Origin: Entoloma clypeatum
Taxonomy: Eukaryota; Basidiomycota; Agaricomycetes; Agaricales; Entolomataceae
Assembly (NCBI GenBank): GCA_963565915.1
Contig: OY751495.1
Coordinates: forward strand, 1,736,001 to 1,800,000
Reading direction: 5' to 3'
Length of the DNA stretch: 64,000 nt
Numbering within the stretch: the stretch's first letter is position 1; the number at the start of each line of letters is the position of its first letter. Position numbers and translations under genes: made by a program. This document shows, piece after piece, positions 21,133 to 32,852 of the stretch. The notes below the pieces were generated by a model that saw only the letters and a program-made list of their open reading frames with translations, made no database searches and had not been told where the DNA came from.

Positions 21133-22434
21133 ATGTCTTCTTTTGATTACAAATCTGCTGTCATCAAGATGACCGGCTCTAACTGGAAGGAGTGGAGCGA
21201 TAAGATGACAGGGTTTTTTGAAGGGACCTGGAAGCTCATATCCGGGGACTGGTTACAGCCAACCTCCCTGACAGCTGCTTCAACGTCTGAACAACAAAAG
21301 GAGTTCCACGAGTGGAAGGAGAAAGACTTGAAAGCACATGGTGCGATCGTCTTGTCTCTGGTGGAATCTGTAAAGCATGAGGTTACAGCATTCCAGACTT
21401 CGAAAGAGGTTTGGGATCAGCTGAAGACTCTCTTTGAGAACCAAGGCCCTGACAAGATGTTCAAAGACTTCGCCTTGACTCTCGATTGGCACCTGACTGG
21501 TGGTGACCCCCATCCGGAATTCTCTAAATTCCGTGATCTCTTGGCACGCCTCGACGGGCACAAGATCCCCTTTGCTCCTAAATTGCAAGGGATGCTTGCT
21601 GTGCACCGTCTACCTTCCAAGTGGAAACATCTTGGTTCGCATCTTACCAAAGAATGGAAGTTAGACACTTTCAAACTTACAGATGTTGAAGAGATTGTAA
21701 CCGCGGAGCATATGCACGTACAAGCCGAAGCACACCTTCCAGCTGCCAACAAGATCTCCGCTGTCAAGCGGAAAGGACAGGAACCCCGCTGGCACAATGG
21801 TCCGGGACCTGCCGATGCTTCTGGGTCAAACCAGAATACCGGCAAACCTCATCAACAGAACAAAGGAAAAGGAAAGGCAAAGGAGACACCATCAAACAAT
21901 TCCGGTGATCAAAACAAGAAGCAGCCGTTCGTACCCAAAAAGGAAGGGTCGCGGAGTTGGAAAAAGGCCCAGCGCGCCCAAGAGGCTGCTGCAGGCGACA
22001 CTGCCGGCTGCTCTCATGTTGCCTCATCAGCAATGACTATGAATCTGCCGACACCTCCCTTCACCACTGTCACAGGCTCGGGACACGTCATTCCCCCCCA
22101 ACAATCTTCTACTCTGACGACTGACCCCCATCGTCATCCTCCTCTCAAATCGCAGTTGACATCTAGTCCCGCTGAACATATCATGACTGCTGGTGCGAGA
22201 GAACTCCTCAATCACATGACAAACACGTCTGCGCAATGCTTCACAGGTGCTCCGGTTAATCAACCATTGATGTACCCTGAGATGCAGGCAGCACGTGACA
22301 TTGTCACATCTCTTGGCATTGTGGGAACGTCCCAGACCCTCCAAAACATCAATGACATCATATACCCCAAAGACATTCTGGGGATATATTTGACCCCTGA
22401 CAATGAGATAATGGACGAAGCTTCCTGTTCCTGA
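21133..22434 (+). CDS. Copia Gag polyprotein, about 433 aa
   Basis: An ATG at 21133 gives MSSFDYKSAVIKMTGSNWKEW, the usual start of copia-type Gag (UBN2-like region), followed by VWDQLKTLFENQGPDK and LLARLDGHKIPF. After residue 210 the protein is Lys/Gln/Asn-rich (KGKGKAKETPSNN), where a basic nucleic-acid-binding tail is expected. No clear CCHC knuckle is seen. The frame ends at TGA 22432-22434; pol overlaps in another frame. It would form the particle coat. It is the best preserved copia gene here. Confidence 0.85.
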   Translation: MSSFDYKSAVIKMTGSNWKEWSDKMTGFFEGTWKLISGDWLQPTSLTAASTSEQQKEFHEWKEKDLKAHGAIVLSLVESVKHEVTAFQTSKEVWDQLKTLFENQGPDKMFKDFALTLDWHLTGGDPHPEFSKFRDLLARLDGHKIPFAPKLQGMLAVHRLPSKWKHLGSHLTKEWKLDTFKLTDVEEIVTAEHMHVQAEAHLPAANKISAVKRKGQEPRWHNGPGPADASGSNQNTGKPHQQNKGKGKAKETPSNNSGDQNKKQPFVPKKEGSRSWKKAQRAQEAAAGDTAGCSHVASSAMTMNLPTPPFTTVTGSGHVIPPQQSSTLTTDPHRHPPLKSQLTSSPAEHIMTAGARELLNHMTNTSAQCFTGAPVNQPLMYPEMQAARDIVTSLGIVGTSQTLQNINDIIYPKDILGIYLTPDNEIMDEASCS

Positions 22435-24507
22435 TGGAACGTCAAGATTATGATGCCAATACAGTAATGGACTTCGATGAGGAATACAAGTATGACAAAG
22501 ATGAACCTGGACCGTCCAAGCAGACACATTTCAGTTGGGCGGATGAAGTCGACAATGAGCTTTTCGGAGGTTCGTCATGCGACGACCCGAGGTACGTTCT
22601 TTCACAAGTTTCACATGAGCACACAATGACAGAAGAACACACCCAGATTCGTGATGAGTCACTAGAACCAGGTTGTAGTTATTTAAAATTACCTGTCGTT
22701 GCTGCCTCCTTCATGGAGGAAATCTATGATCATTTTGCCTCATGTTTGAAATGTAAGAACAAATCCAAAGATACTAATGACGCCAAGTGGATCATGGATT
22801 CCGGCACTAGTATGCACTTCATCGCTGAGATGAGTGACTTTGCAACATACAAAGAAGAGAAATCAATCCGTACTGCCCAAACTGCAGGCAAAGCAAAAAT
22901 CTCTATAAAAGGAAGAGGGACCGTGTTTATCACTCACATGATACCATCGTGTCAAGGAAAGCCAAGAAGTCTAACGACTCAGTTTATCTGGTTTTACACA
23001 TCCCAGAGCTTTCCACTCGCCTCATGTCAATGGGCAAAATTCTTCAAGAATCTGGATTAAATGTCGCTGGCTCAGCTGACAATCTTAGTTTCTTCAAAGG
23101 TGGAAAGTGTGTACTAAGATGTGAACCTCATTTTCCCGGTTCGACAATATACTGGGTAAATACACGTGTTGAACAAATCACGCAGCTAAATGCTAGAAAT
23201 ATTGATGTCTATAAAGCCGATTACAGCATTTGGCATCAGCAGTTTGCACACCCTGGAAAAGATGTCCTGAAAAAGGCACCCGACGCATGTGATGGATTCC
23301 CAAGGGACGTCCAATTTCCCTTAAGGATAAGCCATGCCATCCCTGCGCAGAAGCGAAGTTGAGGTTGAAAGGCTTCCCTCCTTCATCTTCACGTGCTTCC
23401 AGACCCTTTAAGTTGCTCCATTGGAACCTCAAAGAGTTTCCTGTCGCCTCCTATCACAAATTTAAATACTACGTCAGCTTCTTGGATGATTATTCTGGGC
23501 ATGCTTGGACGGTATTGTTGAAACTCAAATCCGATACCTCTGATGCATTCAAAAAGTGGACAACGCTTATGAAAACCCAGTTTAATGCCCAATTTTGCCG
23601 ATGGTGTTTTGATGGAGGGGGAGAGTTTAAAAAGGAAACTGGGGTAGTAAAATACCTCAAGGATCTTGGAATTGCCATGGAAATTTCAGCTCCCAATACA
23701 CCCCAACAAAACGGTCGAGCCAAAAGGATTAACCGCACCATTGTAGAGAAAGCACAGGCAATGCGCTTTGCCGCCTGTTTACCACAATCATGGTGGGAGT
23801 TTTGCGTTTTACACACAGTGCATGTCTATAATCGCACGCCAATCAAACAACTTTATTGGAAAACACCTTTTGAATCTCTAAAAGGAGAAAAACCGGATGT
23901 ATCAAATCTCCATGTTTTAGGCTGCACTGCCTATGTTTATATTCCTGAAGAATGCCGTGTGAATAAATTAAATCCACATGCAGAGCTTATGACCTTTATG
24001 GGTTTTAAACCAGGAATGAAAGCATATCAGTTTATGACTGATAAAAACAGTATCTTTATTGGTACTACCGCAGTATTCAATGAAACACTCTTTCCGAGAT
24101 GTCCAGATACCAAAGTGCCACAACACACACCCATGGGAAATGAGCCTTCCCATGATGAGTCTCAGGATGACGGAAACCCTGATGACGATGTTGATCACCA
24201 CTTCGGAGACGGAGATGTTCATTATCATTCCCGCCAGCATAATCAGCCGAGTGGAGATAAATCCTCCGATCCCCCTTCTGCTCCAAATGGAAACCAGCAT
24301 GACGGCGCTGATGTACCACCTTCAAATCAGGATGACCCTGAGGTCCAGAACCAGCCGTCGAATCCTCCATCTGCTAGTGTCCCTCGACCACAAAGGAACG
24401 CTAACCCGCCTCGAGGGGAAGACAACATCTATGGGAAGCAACGGCACCCCGTGCAACAACAACGCAACATCAATCGCACACACTCTTGGTGTGAAGCCAT
24501 GAATTGA
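22434..24507 (+). pseudogene. Copia Pol, protease and integrase part (frameshifted, catalytic residues lost)
   Basis: WIMDSGTSMHF (about 22789) is the aspartic protease site. A frameshift near 22950 moves to the pre-integrase zinc region (YSIWHQQFAHPGKDV), and another at about 23350 moves to the integrase core. In the core the first catalytic Asp is replaced (LHWNLKEFP; the copy at 49099 has HSDLKEFP), DGGGEF is kept, and the Glu is replaced by Lys (PQQNGRAKRINR; Glu expected). The protein continues into a disordered Asp/Pro-rich linker and stops at a TGA at 24505. The enzyme cannot be active. Confidence 0.85.
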
Positions 24508-25189
24508 GAGAAACAGCAGCGTGAGCCTTCCCGGCTCCGCAATGTTTCCCGATCATGACAGGAAGAAGTGGAACCTAGTTTCCCCTTAGCCCCACCTGAG
24601 GAAGGGCCTAGTGGATCTTCTGGTACTCCTTCTGATGACCCCAAAGTGCCTGATGACAAACCTTTGGAAGATATGGATGCGGAGAGCTTACTGCTCAAAA
24701 TAATGAATGATGTGGAGCTAGGTCCAAGAGCTTTTAACTTGTACCTAGGATGATTAGTTTGGGAATGAGGGGGAGACACGAAACAGATTGCTGAGTTGAA
24801 CGCGCTACTTGCATCAGCCGTTCCTCACTCTGAATCTAATCTCTCACAGTTCCATGATATCCGGGAGATGAAGTTTTGCAACATTGCCAAAATGCCGAAA
24901 AACCTCCAGGATGAGTGGTTGGACGCATGCCATAAGGAACTTGATAGCATCAAGCGGTGTGATGTCTATGGGTCTTCGACATAGAGACTGATGGCCGTAA
25001 AAAGGCTCAGCTTGTTGCACAAGGGTTCTTGCAAATCGAGGGAATCAATTTTGATGAGATATTCTCTCCAGTAGTTCGATTCGAGACAGTACGTCTCATG
25101 CTCGCTACCGCCACACTTGAGAGTTGGGTGATTCTCATGCTAGATGTAACTGCTGCTTTCCTTTATGGGAAACTCCAGGAAGAATTATA

Positions 25190-26795
25190 CAATAGCTCAA
25201 AAAACTGTCCCAATGTTTGGCTGTTTTGTACTGTATTGCTAATAACACAACAGGCACTTGTGATAATTTTCTGCAAAAAAGATATGTTATTCTGTATCAT
25301 CTTAGCTTGCTTTTGAGCCCTGGGTCATGTGGTTTGAACAAATATTGATGGAATAATAAATAAAACAAAATAATCAATCATTGGGACAGTTTTTTGACCC
25401 TTGGTTATTTACACAATTAGTACTTGGTATGACCCCCTTTTGCCTTGATAACTGCTTGTATCCTTCTAGGCATGCTTTCTATAAGTCTTTGGCATGCTTC
25501 TGGTGTAATTTTGTTCCACTCTTCTGCAACCCTCTCCCACAACTCATGTACCCCTTTTGGTGGACTTGGATATTTCCTCAAATTCTTCTTCAGCTCTACC
25601 CAGAGGTGTTCAATGGCATTGAGATCAGGGGATTGGGCAGGCCAGACCAGAACTTGAATGTTGTTGTCCTCAAACCACTTTGTTGCCTTGTTGGAGGCAT
25701 GTTTGGGGTCATTGTCCTGCTGAAATATCCTTTCCCCCTCTGCCATCTCCAACTTTTCAAAGCTTTCCACCACTCCTTCATCCAAAATTTGGCAGTATTG
25801 GTCTGCATTCATAATCCCCTGAACCTCTGTAAGCACCCCCACCCCATTCCAGCCCATGCACCCCCATACCATAAGGTTATTCCCCCCTCCATGCTTGACT
25901 GTAGGAGTAGTGGTTCTGTCAGAAAGTGGTTCCCCTTTTTTTTTCCAAGTATACACCCTCCCATCTGATCCAATCCTGTTAATTTTTGTCTCATCTGACC
26001 ACAAGACCCTCTTCCAATCCTCAACTGTCCAATTTTCATGGTACCTGGCAAATCTGAGACGCTCCAGTCGATGGGCCTTTTTAAGCAGAGGACGTTTCTG
26101 CTTGACAACAGAGCGAAAGTCATCAGATTTGAGTGCATTTCTGACTGTTTGAGGTGTGACAGGATTGGGGAGGATGTTGTTGATGTAGTGGGTAGCTTGA
26201 ACAGCATTATCAAGCTTTTCTGTAGTGATTTGTCGAATAATTGATTGCTTGTCACGAGGAGTAAGCTTGGAAGGACGGCCCCCTCTGCTGTTTTCCTTGT
26301 CCCCATCAACCTCCTTCTTGATTCTACCAATGGTAGACTTGCCCACACCAGTTTTTTCCTCAATTTGACGCAAAGCATAACCTTCTTGAAGAAGGGAAAC
26401 CACAGAGGAGTGCTTGGTAGAAGATGTGGGCCTCATATGATGGTGGAAGAGGAAGAGAAGGGTTGAAATAATTTCAACATGTCAAACTGATGTAAACAAG
26501 GTCACATGATTTTGTTTATTACTCCCACACTCAAACTCACTGTGATTTGGCTTGCTATAGCAGGGATATTGCCAAAATGACCAAGGGTCAAAAAACTGTC
26601 CCAATGATTGATTATTTTGTTTTATTTATTATTCCATCAATATTTGTTCAAACCACATGACCCAGGGCTCAAAAGCAAGCTAAGATGATACAGAATAACA
26701 TATCTTTTTTGCAGAAAATTATCACAAGTGCCTGTTGTGTTATTAGCAATACAGTACAAAACAGCCAAACATTGGGACAGTTTTTTGAGCTACTG
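25190..26795 (-). mobile_element. Complete Tc1/mariner transposon (1,606 bp) inside copia
   Basis: It is flanked by TA (25188-25189, 26796-26797). The inverted repeats are about 215 bp long (25190-25406 and 26581-26795) and nearly identical to each other. As in the first element, each arm starts and ends with oppositely oriented copies of CAAAAAACTGTCCCAATG. Removing the element restores the copia RT frame. The low arm divergence and intact gene indicate a recent insertion. Confidence 0.93.
25417..26436 (-). CDS. Tc1/mariner DD34E transposase, intact, 339 aa
   Basis: It has a helix-turn-helix N-terminus (KHSSVVSLLQEGYALRQIEE, GVGKSTIGRIKKE), then VLWSDETKINRIG (Asp), IFQQDNDPKHAS (Asp) and SPDLNAIEHLW (Glu), with 34 residues between the second Asp and the Glu. 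Length, ATG start (MRPTSSTKHSS) and lack of stops match the transposase at 3110-4126, to which it is a clear but diverged paralogue. The C-terminus (ESMPRRIQAVIKAKGGHTKY) is nearly shared between them. Its own near-perfect inverted repeats suggest an autonomous element. Confidence 0.95.
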   Translation of the reverse strand: MRPTSSTKHSSVVSLLQEGYALRQIEEKTGVGKSTIGRIKKEVDGDKENSRGGRPSKLTPRDKQSIIRQITTEKLDNAVQATHYINNILPNPVTPQTVRNALKSDDFRSVVKQKRPLLKKAHRLERLRFARYHENWTVEDWKRVLWSDETKINRIGSDGRVYTWKKKGEPLSDRTTTPTVKHGGGNNLMVWGCMGWNGVGVLTEVQGIMNADQYCQILDEGVVESFEKLEMAEGERIFQQDNDPKHASNKATKWFEDNNIQVLVWPAQSPDLNAIEHLWVELKKNLRKYPSPPKGVHELWERVAEEWNKITPEACQRLIESMPRRIQAVIKAKGGHTKY

Positions 26796-27971
26796 TACAT
26801 GATGCAACCCAAAGGTTTCAAAGTAAAAGGCAAAGAACTTCTTGTTTGGTGCCTGCATAAGGCAATTTACGGTTTAAAGCAGGCTGGACTTGCATGGTGG
26901 CATGCCATGGAAAAATCCATGAAGAAACTAGGTTTCTGAAGGGTCATATCTGACGCTGGAATCTTTGTTTTCTATTCCCCCAACGGAACCATTGTACTAG
27001 CAATAATCTATGTCGATGATGCAATGTTCATGGGACCAGACGCTAACCTTACAACTGTTAAAAGAGCCAAATTCATGGCTATTTGGGAATCTCATGATCT
27101 AGGTGAACCCACTGAATTCTTGAGAATGCACATCACGTGTACCAAGAATACAATCATGATCGATCAATGTGCCTATTTACAAAAAGTAGTAGAGAGATTC
27201 GGCATGACAAATGCAACGATCACCAAGACTCCTCTACCTACTGGATACAAGCCAACAGCAAATGCTGGCACTGCCACTGCTGCGCTTCGATCACAATTTC
27301 AGCAGATCATAGGGTCTCTGCTATATTTAATGATCGGTACATGACCCGACATTGCCTTTGCTGTGATTATGTTATCACAGTTCTTGGCAAATCCTACCCA
27401 GGAACACGTTGATAAAGCGAAGTATATAATCCGCTATCTTGTGGGCACTTCTGATTACCGACTGACCTATTCCGGTGATCAAAATGTGGGCTTACATGCC
27501 TACACGGATTCTGCCTGGGCATCCAATAAAATTAAGCGTTGAAGCTGCACCGGCTTTTTCCTGAAGCTTGCAGGTGCTTCTGTAGGCTGGACTTGTCGTC
27601 TACAAAAAACCATTGCTCATTCATCTACTGAAGCAGAGTACATGGTGATGTCCGATTGTGGCTGCCAAGTAAAATGGGTAATCCAGCTCTTCCAGGAGAT
27701 TGGCTTCCTAATGCGGAATGTCCCAATCTATGCCGACAACCATGGCTCAATCTTTATTGGAAACAACCCTGTACAGGAACGCCGTACTAAACATATCGAT
27801 CTTAGATATCACGTCATCCAAGAGTACATTTCTCATGGATTGATCACTGTAGAGTTCATTGAAGGCACATCCAATCCCGCGGATATGCTAACTAAAAATC
27901 TTAGTTGGGAACTCTTTGAAAGATGTCACCAACATTTAGGCTTGACATTTTCATAATCCGATGTATACACA

Positions 27972-27982
27972 TTGAGGGGGAG
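27972..27982 (+). promoter_or_regulatory. Copia polypurine tract
   Basis: GAGGGGGAG lies immediately before the 3' LTR start (TGTTGAAC at 27983), the position needed for priming of plus-strand DNA. Confidence 0.7.
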
Positions 27983-28291
27983 TGTTGAACAAATTCCACT
28001 CCTATAGATATTTCATCTATAGCGTCATGTGCTCAATCCCATGATGTACAAATAATGTACAAATAAGTAGACTAGTATATAAGACTGTCCTTATTCTCTG
28101 TGCAATATAACACTCTTACCGAGTAACCCCCATCTTGCAAACACCTCACAAGGTTAGTAGTAAGGTTCCCCCTCTATCATACTGTAATACATGATCTGTA
28201 GCGCGTAGCATAGAGTAACTACTAGGACTGCAAGATGACACATCCACCGTGATTACCTCTGGTGTTGATGTGATCGTATGCTGCTCCAACA
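27983..28291 (+). repeat. Copia 3' LTR (309 bp)
   Basis: It runs TGTTGAACAAATTCC to GCTGCTCCAACA and contains the same TAGTATATAAGACTG TATA region as the 5' LTR. The following pentamer CCCAC does not match the TGATC before the 5' LTR. Confidence 0.88.
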
Positions 28292-29529
28292 CCCACACTG
28301 CCACAAACCACATAGGCCCAGTTCCTGCGACACAACGACATGAACATACTCTTGAGGAGTGTGGGGTACGGGGGTGAGGAAGGAGGTGTATGCTTCGCCT
28401 GTCTTTTGGATGAGGGCCCCTTTGTTTTTATATGAGTTATGCTGTCCTTGTCACAACACACTCCCTTTTTTTCCATTTGTGAGGATGTATTATAATACTA
28501 ATGTTATCACAATGTTACAATCTTTCTACATAAAAATGTTTTTATTCCAGCTCGTGAACATTTTTGCTGAATAATTCAAAGATGTTGGTTGTCCCGAAGC
28601 TGAGACAAAGCTGATTAAAGATGTTTTCTATAAGTTGAAGCTGCTAAAAGCTGCTTTTCATAAGCTGTAAGATGCTTTCATAAGCTGTAAGATGCTTTTC
28701 ATAAGTTGTAAGATGCTATAAGCTGAAAGTGCCGAAATGCTGATGCACCACGCAACACAGAAGTTCTGCCAGTTCTGCTCGGCCTTCTTCCACCCAGTTT
28801 TGCTCCACTTCCAGTTGTCAGCATCCGCGTTTGCATCTGCTAGATGTTGGAGAGATGTCTGCATATTGGGGTTCATCACGAAATTCTGGGGGGTGGCTCA
28901 GAAGTTAGACAGTTGGTTCAGATAATTATCTGAACTGTAATGCGAACTACGAAAGTGAACTTACTTGTAAAATGTGTACTATCCTGTCTCAGAATGTCAA
29001 CTGTTTAATTCTGCACGAAATGTGAACTGTCTCCTGCAGGCACCACGCGACCATTGTATCCCAGTCCCGTCGCGTCATTTCATCTAGGCCCAGGTATAGT
29101 ACCTGGCCAATCACTATCCTCTGGCCCCAGAAGTCCATGGCCACTGGAATGGAACAATGATCTTACCAACAGGGATACTGATTTATTTGAGTTCCCATGT
29201 CCACTCTTCTTCTCGCACCCCGCGATGAGACGGAAGTTCAGAGCGGCTGAGTCGTGCAGGAAACCCTGTAGTCGAAGAAACACGTGGCGTTAGATGGCGG
29301 GACGGCATGGTCCCAACAATCGACGAAATTCTGCATATATCAAGGAGCGGTGACAGTACAAGAAGTTGAAAATGAAACAGATACAAGAAACGACACATAC
29401 AAGGTCGGACAAGATACAAGAACAACAACAGCAGTAACTCGTCCGTGCATGATTAAATATCATCGTATCTCTTCCGAAAGACACAGGACATAGACATCCG
29501 TTTCAAAATGTCAACAGCATTCATGAACG
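28292..29529. other. No gene recognised; short tandem repeat at 28630-28725
   Basis: Units of CATAAGCTGTAAGATGCTTT (about 20-23 bp) recur about four times at 28630-28725, with related AGCTGCTAAAAGCTGC before them. The remainder to 29529 has only short frames without motifs. Confidence 0.5.
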
Positions 29530-30994
29530 ATCATCCCTTCTATGGAAATGGGAGGGGGAAGAAGTTAGATATTCGAAGTCATGTCGTGAAAGGAAAAATA
29601 ATATAAACGACAAAACACACCTTCATATTGAGAAACGGTATCATCCTCCCCTTCCCCTTCGCCGGCAGACTCCCCACAGCATTCCCATTCCCGCTCCCGC
29701 CCCCCAACGATACCGCAGGAGGTCTCACGAAAAACTGGTTATGATACCCCATACTCGCGCGATATGCCAGCTGGTCCTCCTCACCCCCCGACGGAACGGC
29801 CGCGTCATCAGCGAACACGACGGGCGACGCCTGGCGCGGGGTTTCGTTTCCCTGACTATTCGGTTTGTAGTTTCGATGATGATTTGGACTGCCGGCAGAC
29901 GGGAAGGGCACGAAGGGCGAGGTTGGCAAGGAGGCCGACCGCGTGTGACCGTGACGAAACCGCGCAGCTATGGGGGTTGGGGTCTGGACGCTGAGCTGTT
30001 TGTGGTTTTGGGTATGATAGGGCGAAGGCGAGGGCGGTGGGGATTTGGACAGCTTGGATGGGGTCCGCTTGGGTGGTGCCGCTAATGATGATGATCCTGA
30101 TGACGGGGGCGAAGAGGGCACCGGTGAGGGTGTACTGCTGCGGAACGTGAAGCGGGGGAAGGAAGGGAGAAGGCCGTGTTTGTTGTTTCGTTTCACATCG
30201 CGGGCAGGGTCTGGGGTGGAATGTACAGGACGGGGGTTGATCCCCTTGTTGTTCAAGGCGTAGAGTGGGGATTCAGGCATGACCTCGACTTCTTCCCAGT
30301 CGTCGTCGTCGTCTTGCTGAACACGTTCCCCACGCCGCGCCCGCTGAAGAGTGGACAGAGATGTGGATCCCGAAGTTGCCGCCGGAATCGCTGAGGGGAG
30401 ATCGGACACCTCCACCGAATCCTCTTCGCCCAACTCAGTCACCCTCCTTAACGCCGACTTGGATTTGATTGAGGCGTACCCACTGTCATGGCGCGTCGAC
30501 GCCGTCCGACTGCTCCGTCCCGACCGACGACCATTCAACGTCTCGGACTTGCGACGGCGCAGACTACGTCGAAAGAACAACCCGTTGTTCCTCATCGACG
30601 ATTGCGGCTGTCCACCGTCACCAGCCGACGGAGAACTATCTATCGCTTCTGCTGAATCATCGTCGTGGCTGTCTGTGCCGGAATGTACTCGGGCCTTGGC
30701 CTTGGATTTTGGTCGAGCGCCGAAAAGGGAAAATGGAAACCGTCGGTGTGGTTGCGCCCCGTCGGTGACGTCGCCGCTGTCTTCGTCCACAGGAGACAAC
30801 ACCTCTTGGAATCTCGTAGTGCCATGGTAGCGTCTGCCAACTGGTCGATTGGTGGACAAAGGGTCGTTGAACATCCATTCTGCGATGAGGCTGTTGTTGT
30901 CGAGGGCGCCCAGCTGATAACAGACGTCGAATATGGATGCACGTACCCCATTTGAGTCAGGGCGGCGGTGATTGTTTTGGGGTGAAGGTGGCAT
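29530..30994 (-). CDS. Hypothetical Ser/Pro-rich protein, two exons, about 470 aa
   Basis: I place the start at the ATG at 30994 (MPPSPQNNHRR), since upstream codons read a leader-like sequence from a GTG. Exon 1 runs to 29621; an intron (29620-29539, GTGTGT...CCATAG) leads to the two last codons and TGA at 29530. A short ordered N-terminal patch (ASIFDVCYQLGALDNNSLIAEWMF) is followed by long disordered Ser/Pro/Arg stretches, basic runs (RRSLRRRKSE), an acidic patch (QDDDDDWEEVEV) and Ser-Pro sites suited to phosphorylation. High GC content and a long open frame support a real host gene. I do not recognise a family. Confidence 0.65.
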
Positions 30995-31781
30995 TTTGTG
31001 CTTGTGATTGTACGTACAACAAGGGACAAAGGAGCATGGGCGATCGCGGCGTGGCCAGTCTGCAGTCTGAGGGTGAACGAAGTGGAAGAGGAAGAAATGG
31101 GAATCAGTTGTAACCACCTGGGCTCATGAGAGATGTAATGATTACATCGTCAAAATCAAGCCAAGGTTATGCCCTGCTCTGAAAACACATCCTCACCCCA
31201 TACACAAACACAGAAACCGGTGTGTATTAAGATGCGACAATCTTAAAACCCGCCACTCCTTACCAAGTGAGCGACTTCACTTAATCCCTTGCTTGATAAA
31301 ATTGGCTCTCTGGAGAACGTCCCGTCCCACCTTCTAGGAATCAGCTATGCCCATCATTCTTACCGTCATCACCAGCGGCCATGTTGACATCCCTCGCCCA
31401 CACCATGACCAGCCCCACCCTCCCCTCTGCAAAACACCGGTCGACCATATCCATGACCTGTGCGGGCGCGGAGTTTCAGACCATCGTGTCGAGCAACAGA
31501 AACTGTTGTTTTTTAAGGGGGGGGGGGGGGTATTCTCAGTAAATTTCGTTACAACAAATTTTTTTTCTTCGACTAGATCGACGGAAGTAAAGATATTCAT
31601 GACATACTCATGGCATTGGGCCACATTGTATTATATATGCACACGATGGGCATCCGAACACCTCATTCAGATGATAGGCAAGCCATAAAACACGTCGAAC
31701 ATCTTTGCTTTCGAGTTGGGACAGATCATTCACGGGAAAAGAGTTAAAAACCTGCTTACTGTACAAAGATGATGGTACTGA
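30995..31781. other. Intergenic region with G-run
   Basis: No motif-bearing frame is seen. A run of G residues at 31518-31530 and a T-rich stretch follow each other. Confidence 0.45.
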
Positions 31782-32852
31782 CTACTGGGTTTGAGCTCCA
31801 TACCCTCTAATGCCCTCTGCAAACGACCAAGATGTATCCAGGTGCAGAGAATCAGAAATAGTGACGCCCAAGGCAGTGACTTTGGCCACTTGATACTTTG
31901 CGACAGTATAATTAGAACGATGACTTATTTAATGGACAGGACATACTTTGTTAAAACTTCGAGCGTCACGATAGAATAGCACTCTCATGCATTGTTCGAG
32001 GATTCGAAAGGCCTCATCCTCCGTGAGGGTGTCTTCTCTGTTTTCGACCGCTGACCGCAGGAGCGGCTGAGCAAGATGTGCACCGAAACCAGTTGCCAAT
32101 GTAGATGCAGAATATGTTGTCCCTAGGAGATCCACATAGGCCAGGAAGCTATCACCCAGGAATATTCAGCAAGGTGGGAGGTGGGGGCGGCGGGAAGGGC
32201 ACACCGTTTTCCATCCTTCACACCACCAACGAGCAGCGCATTCCATAAGGGATTCATCTTCGACCGGCGCGCATACATGACTTGCGATAGGTATTCGTGG
32301 ATCTCAGTAGGGCCTAAGTTGTGGCCGTCGCCCCGGGAGAATTCTTCTACGATCAGCTCGTCAAGGATGGTCTGCATATATTGGAAGTCGGACATGTCGC
32401 CGCTGGCACCAAGGACAGTGTAGTCACCGACGGCGTGCAGACGCTGCACGCCTTTAAAGCGCGCGAGCGAGCCGTATGATGCTGCATGACAATAGAAACT
32501 TTAATTGACTGGTTAAAAAGGAAACGACGACTGTTGGCCTACCGAGATTGTCTGCTGCCATCATGATTCCATCCTTGTACTTGATCGCAAGGACACTCGT
32601 TCCTGTTACGATAGGTTGCCTGAACCCGCGGGTTAGAGTTTAACATCAAAGGGATGGTTACAGACGTACTGGGTACGTTGCACGCTATCCGCAAAGGCAT
32701 CTTTAGGTTGATTGCTGGGACGTTGGGCGACGGGATAGGTCCCATATGCGTCGTAGGCATCGTTTCTCTGACAGTAATGGAATGATTTATCAGAGATACA
32801 GGGGATGTCAATAACTTACAGGACGGCCCCAATTTGTAGGAAAATGGTCCAT
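31782..32852 (-). CDS. PRE4: 20S proteasome subunit beta-7 (PRE4/PSMB4 type), six exons, 266 aa
   Basis: Exons on the minus strand: 32852-32820, 32767-32670, 32619-32543, 32481-32205, 32148-31947 and 31895-31782. All introns are GT-AG, 50-61 nt, and the phases join to 801 nt. The N-terminal propeptide leads to QRTQQPIVTGTSVLAIKY, then AADNLASYGSLARFKGVQRL, GDMSDFQYMQTILDEL, YARRSKMNPLWNALLVGG, DLLGTTYSASTLATGFGAHL and a C-terminus WSFAEGIRGYG. These blocks match yeast Pre4, and the length equals the yeast protein as I recall it. Beta-7 is a structural, non-catalytic ring subunit whose C-terminal tail locks the two beta rings. It shares a 176-bp upstream region with the divergent gene at 33029. 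Confidence 0.95.

Larger units (their letters stand above)
24508..27956 (+). pseudogene. Copia Pol, linker, RT and RNase H part (split by Tc1, many TGA stops)
   Basis: Linker pieces run 24508-24980 with four TGA codons. A deletion after KRCDVYG removes the start of RT, which resumes with DGRKKAQLVAQGF, FSPVVRFETVRLMLA and DVTAAFLYGKLQEELY. At 25189 the Tc1 element interrupts; removing it and one TA rejoins the frame as EELY-MMQPKGF. Beyond it come LHKAIYGLKQAGLAWW, IIYVDDAMFMG (27005-27037, catalytic Asp pair kept), AYTDSAWAS, HSSTEAEYMVMSD, YADNHGSIFIG and RTKHIDLRYH of RNase H. In-frame TGA codons sit at GFxRVI, GTxPDI and KRxSCTGF, each where Arg (CGA) or similar is expected. Confidence 0.85.
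20504..28291 (+). mobile_element. Ty1/copia retrotransposon, eroded, carrying a nested Tc1 element
   Basis: The LTRs at 20504-20794 and 27983-28291 flank gag, protease, integrase, RT and RNase H in the copia order (integrase before RT). An anticodon-loop-type primer site follows the 5' LTR and a GGGGGAG polypurine tract precedes the 3' LTR. The outer flanks TGATC and CCCAC do not match, so the two ends probably come from different copies or one flank was lost. Pol is riddled with TGA stops, frameshifts and an internal deletion near 24975. A Tc1/mariner element sits at 25190-26795. Confidence 0.92.

Noticed and set aside
28658..28925. Short overlapping frames near 28.7-28.9 kb as a gene
   Set aside because: They are short, partly made of the CATAAGCTGTAAGATG repeat, and have no motif.
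30351..30830. 159-codon plus-strand frame
   Set aside because: It is antisense to the long Ser/Pro-rich host frame and explained by its GC bias.
31518..31530. G-run as a possible G-quadruplex or telomere seed
   Set aside because: A single homopolymer run without the repeated spacing needed; it may be a sequencing length uncertainty.
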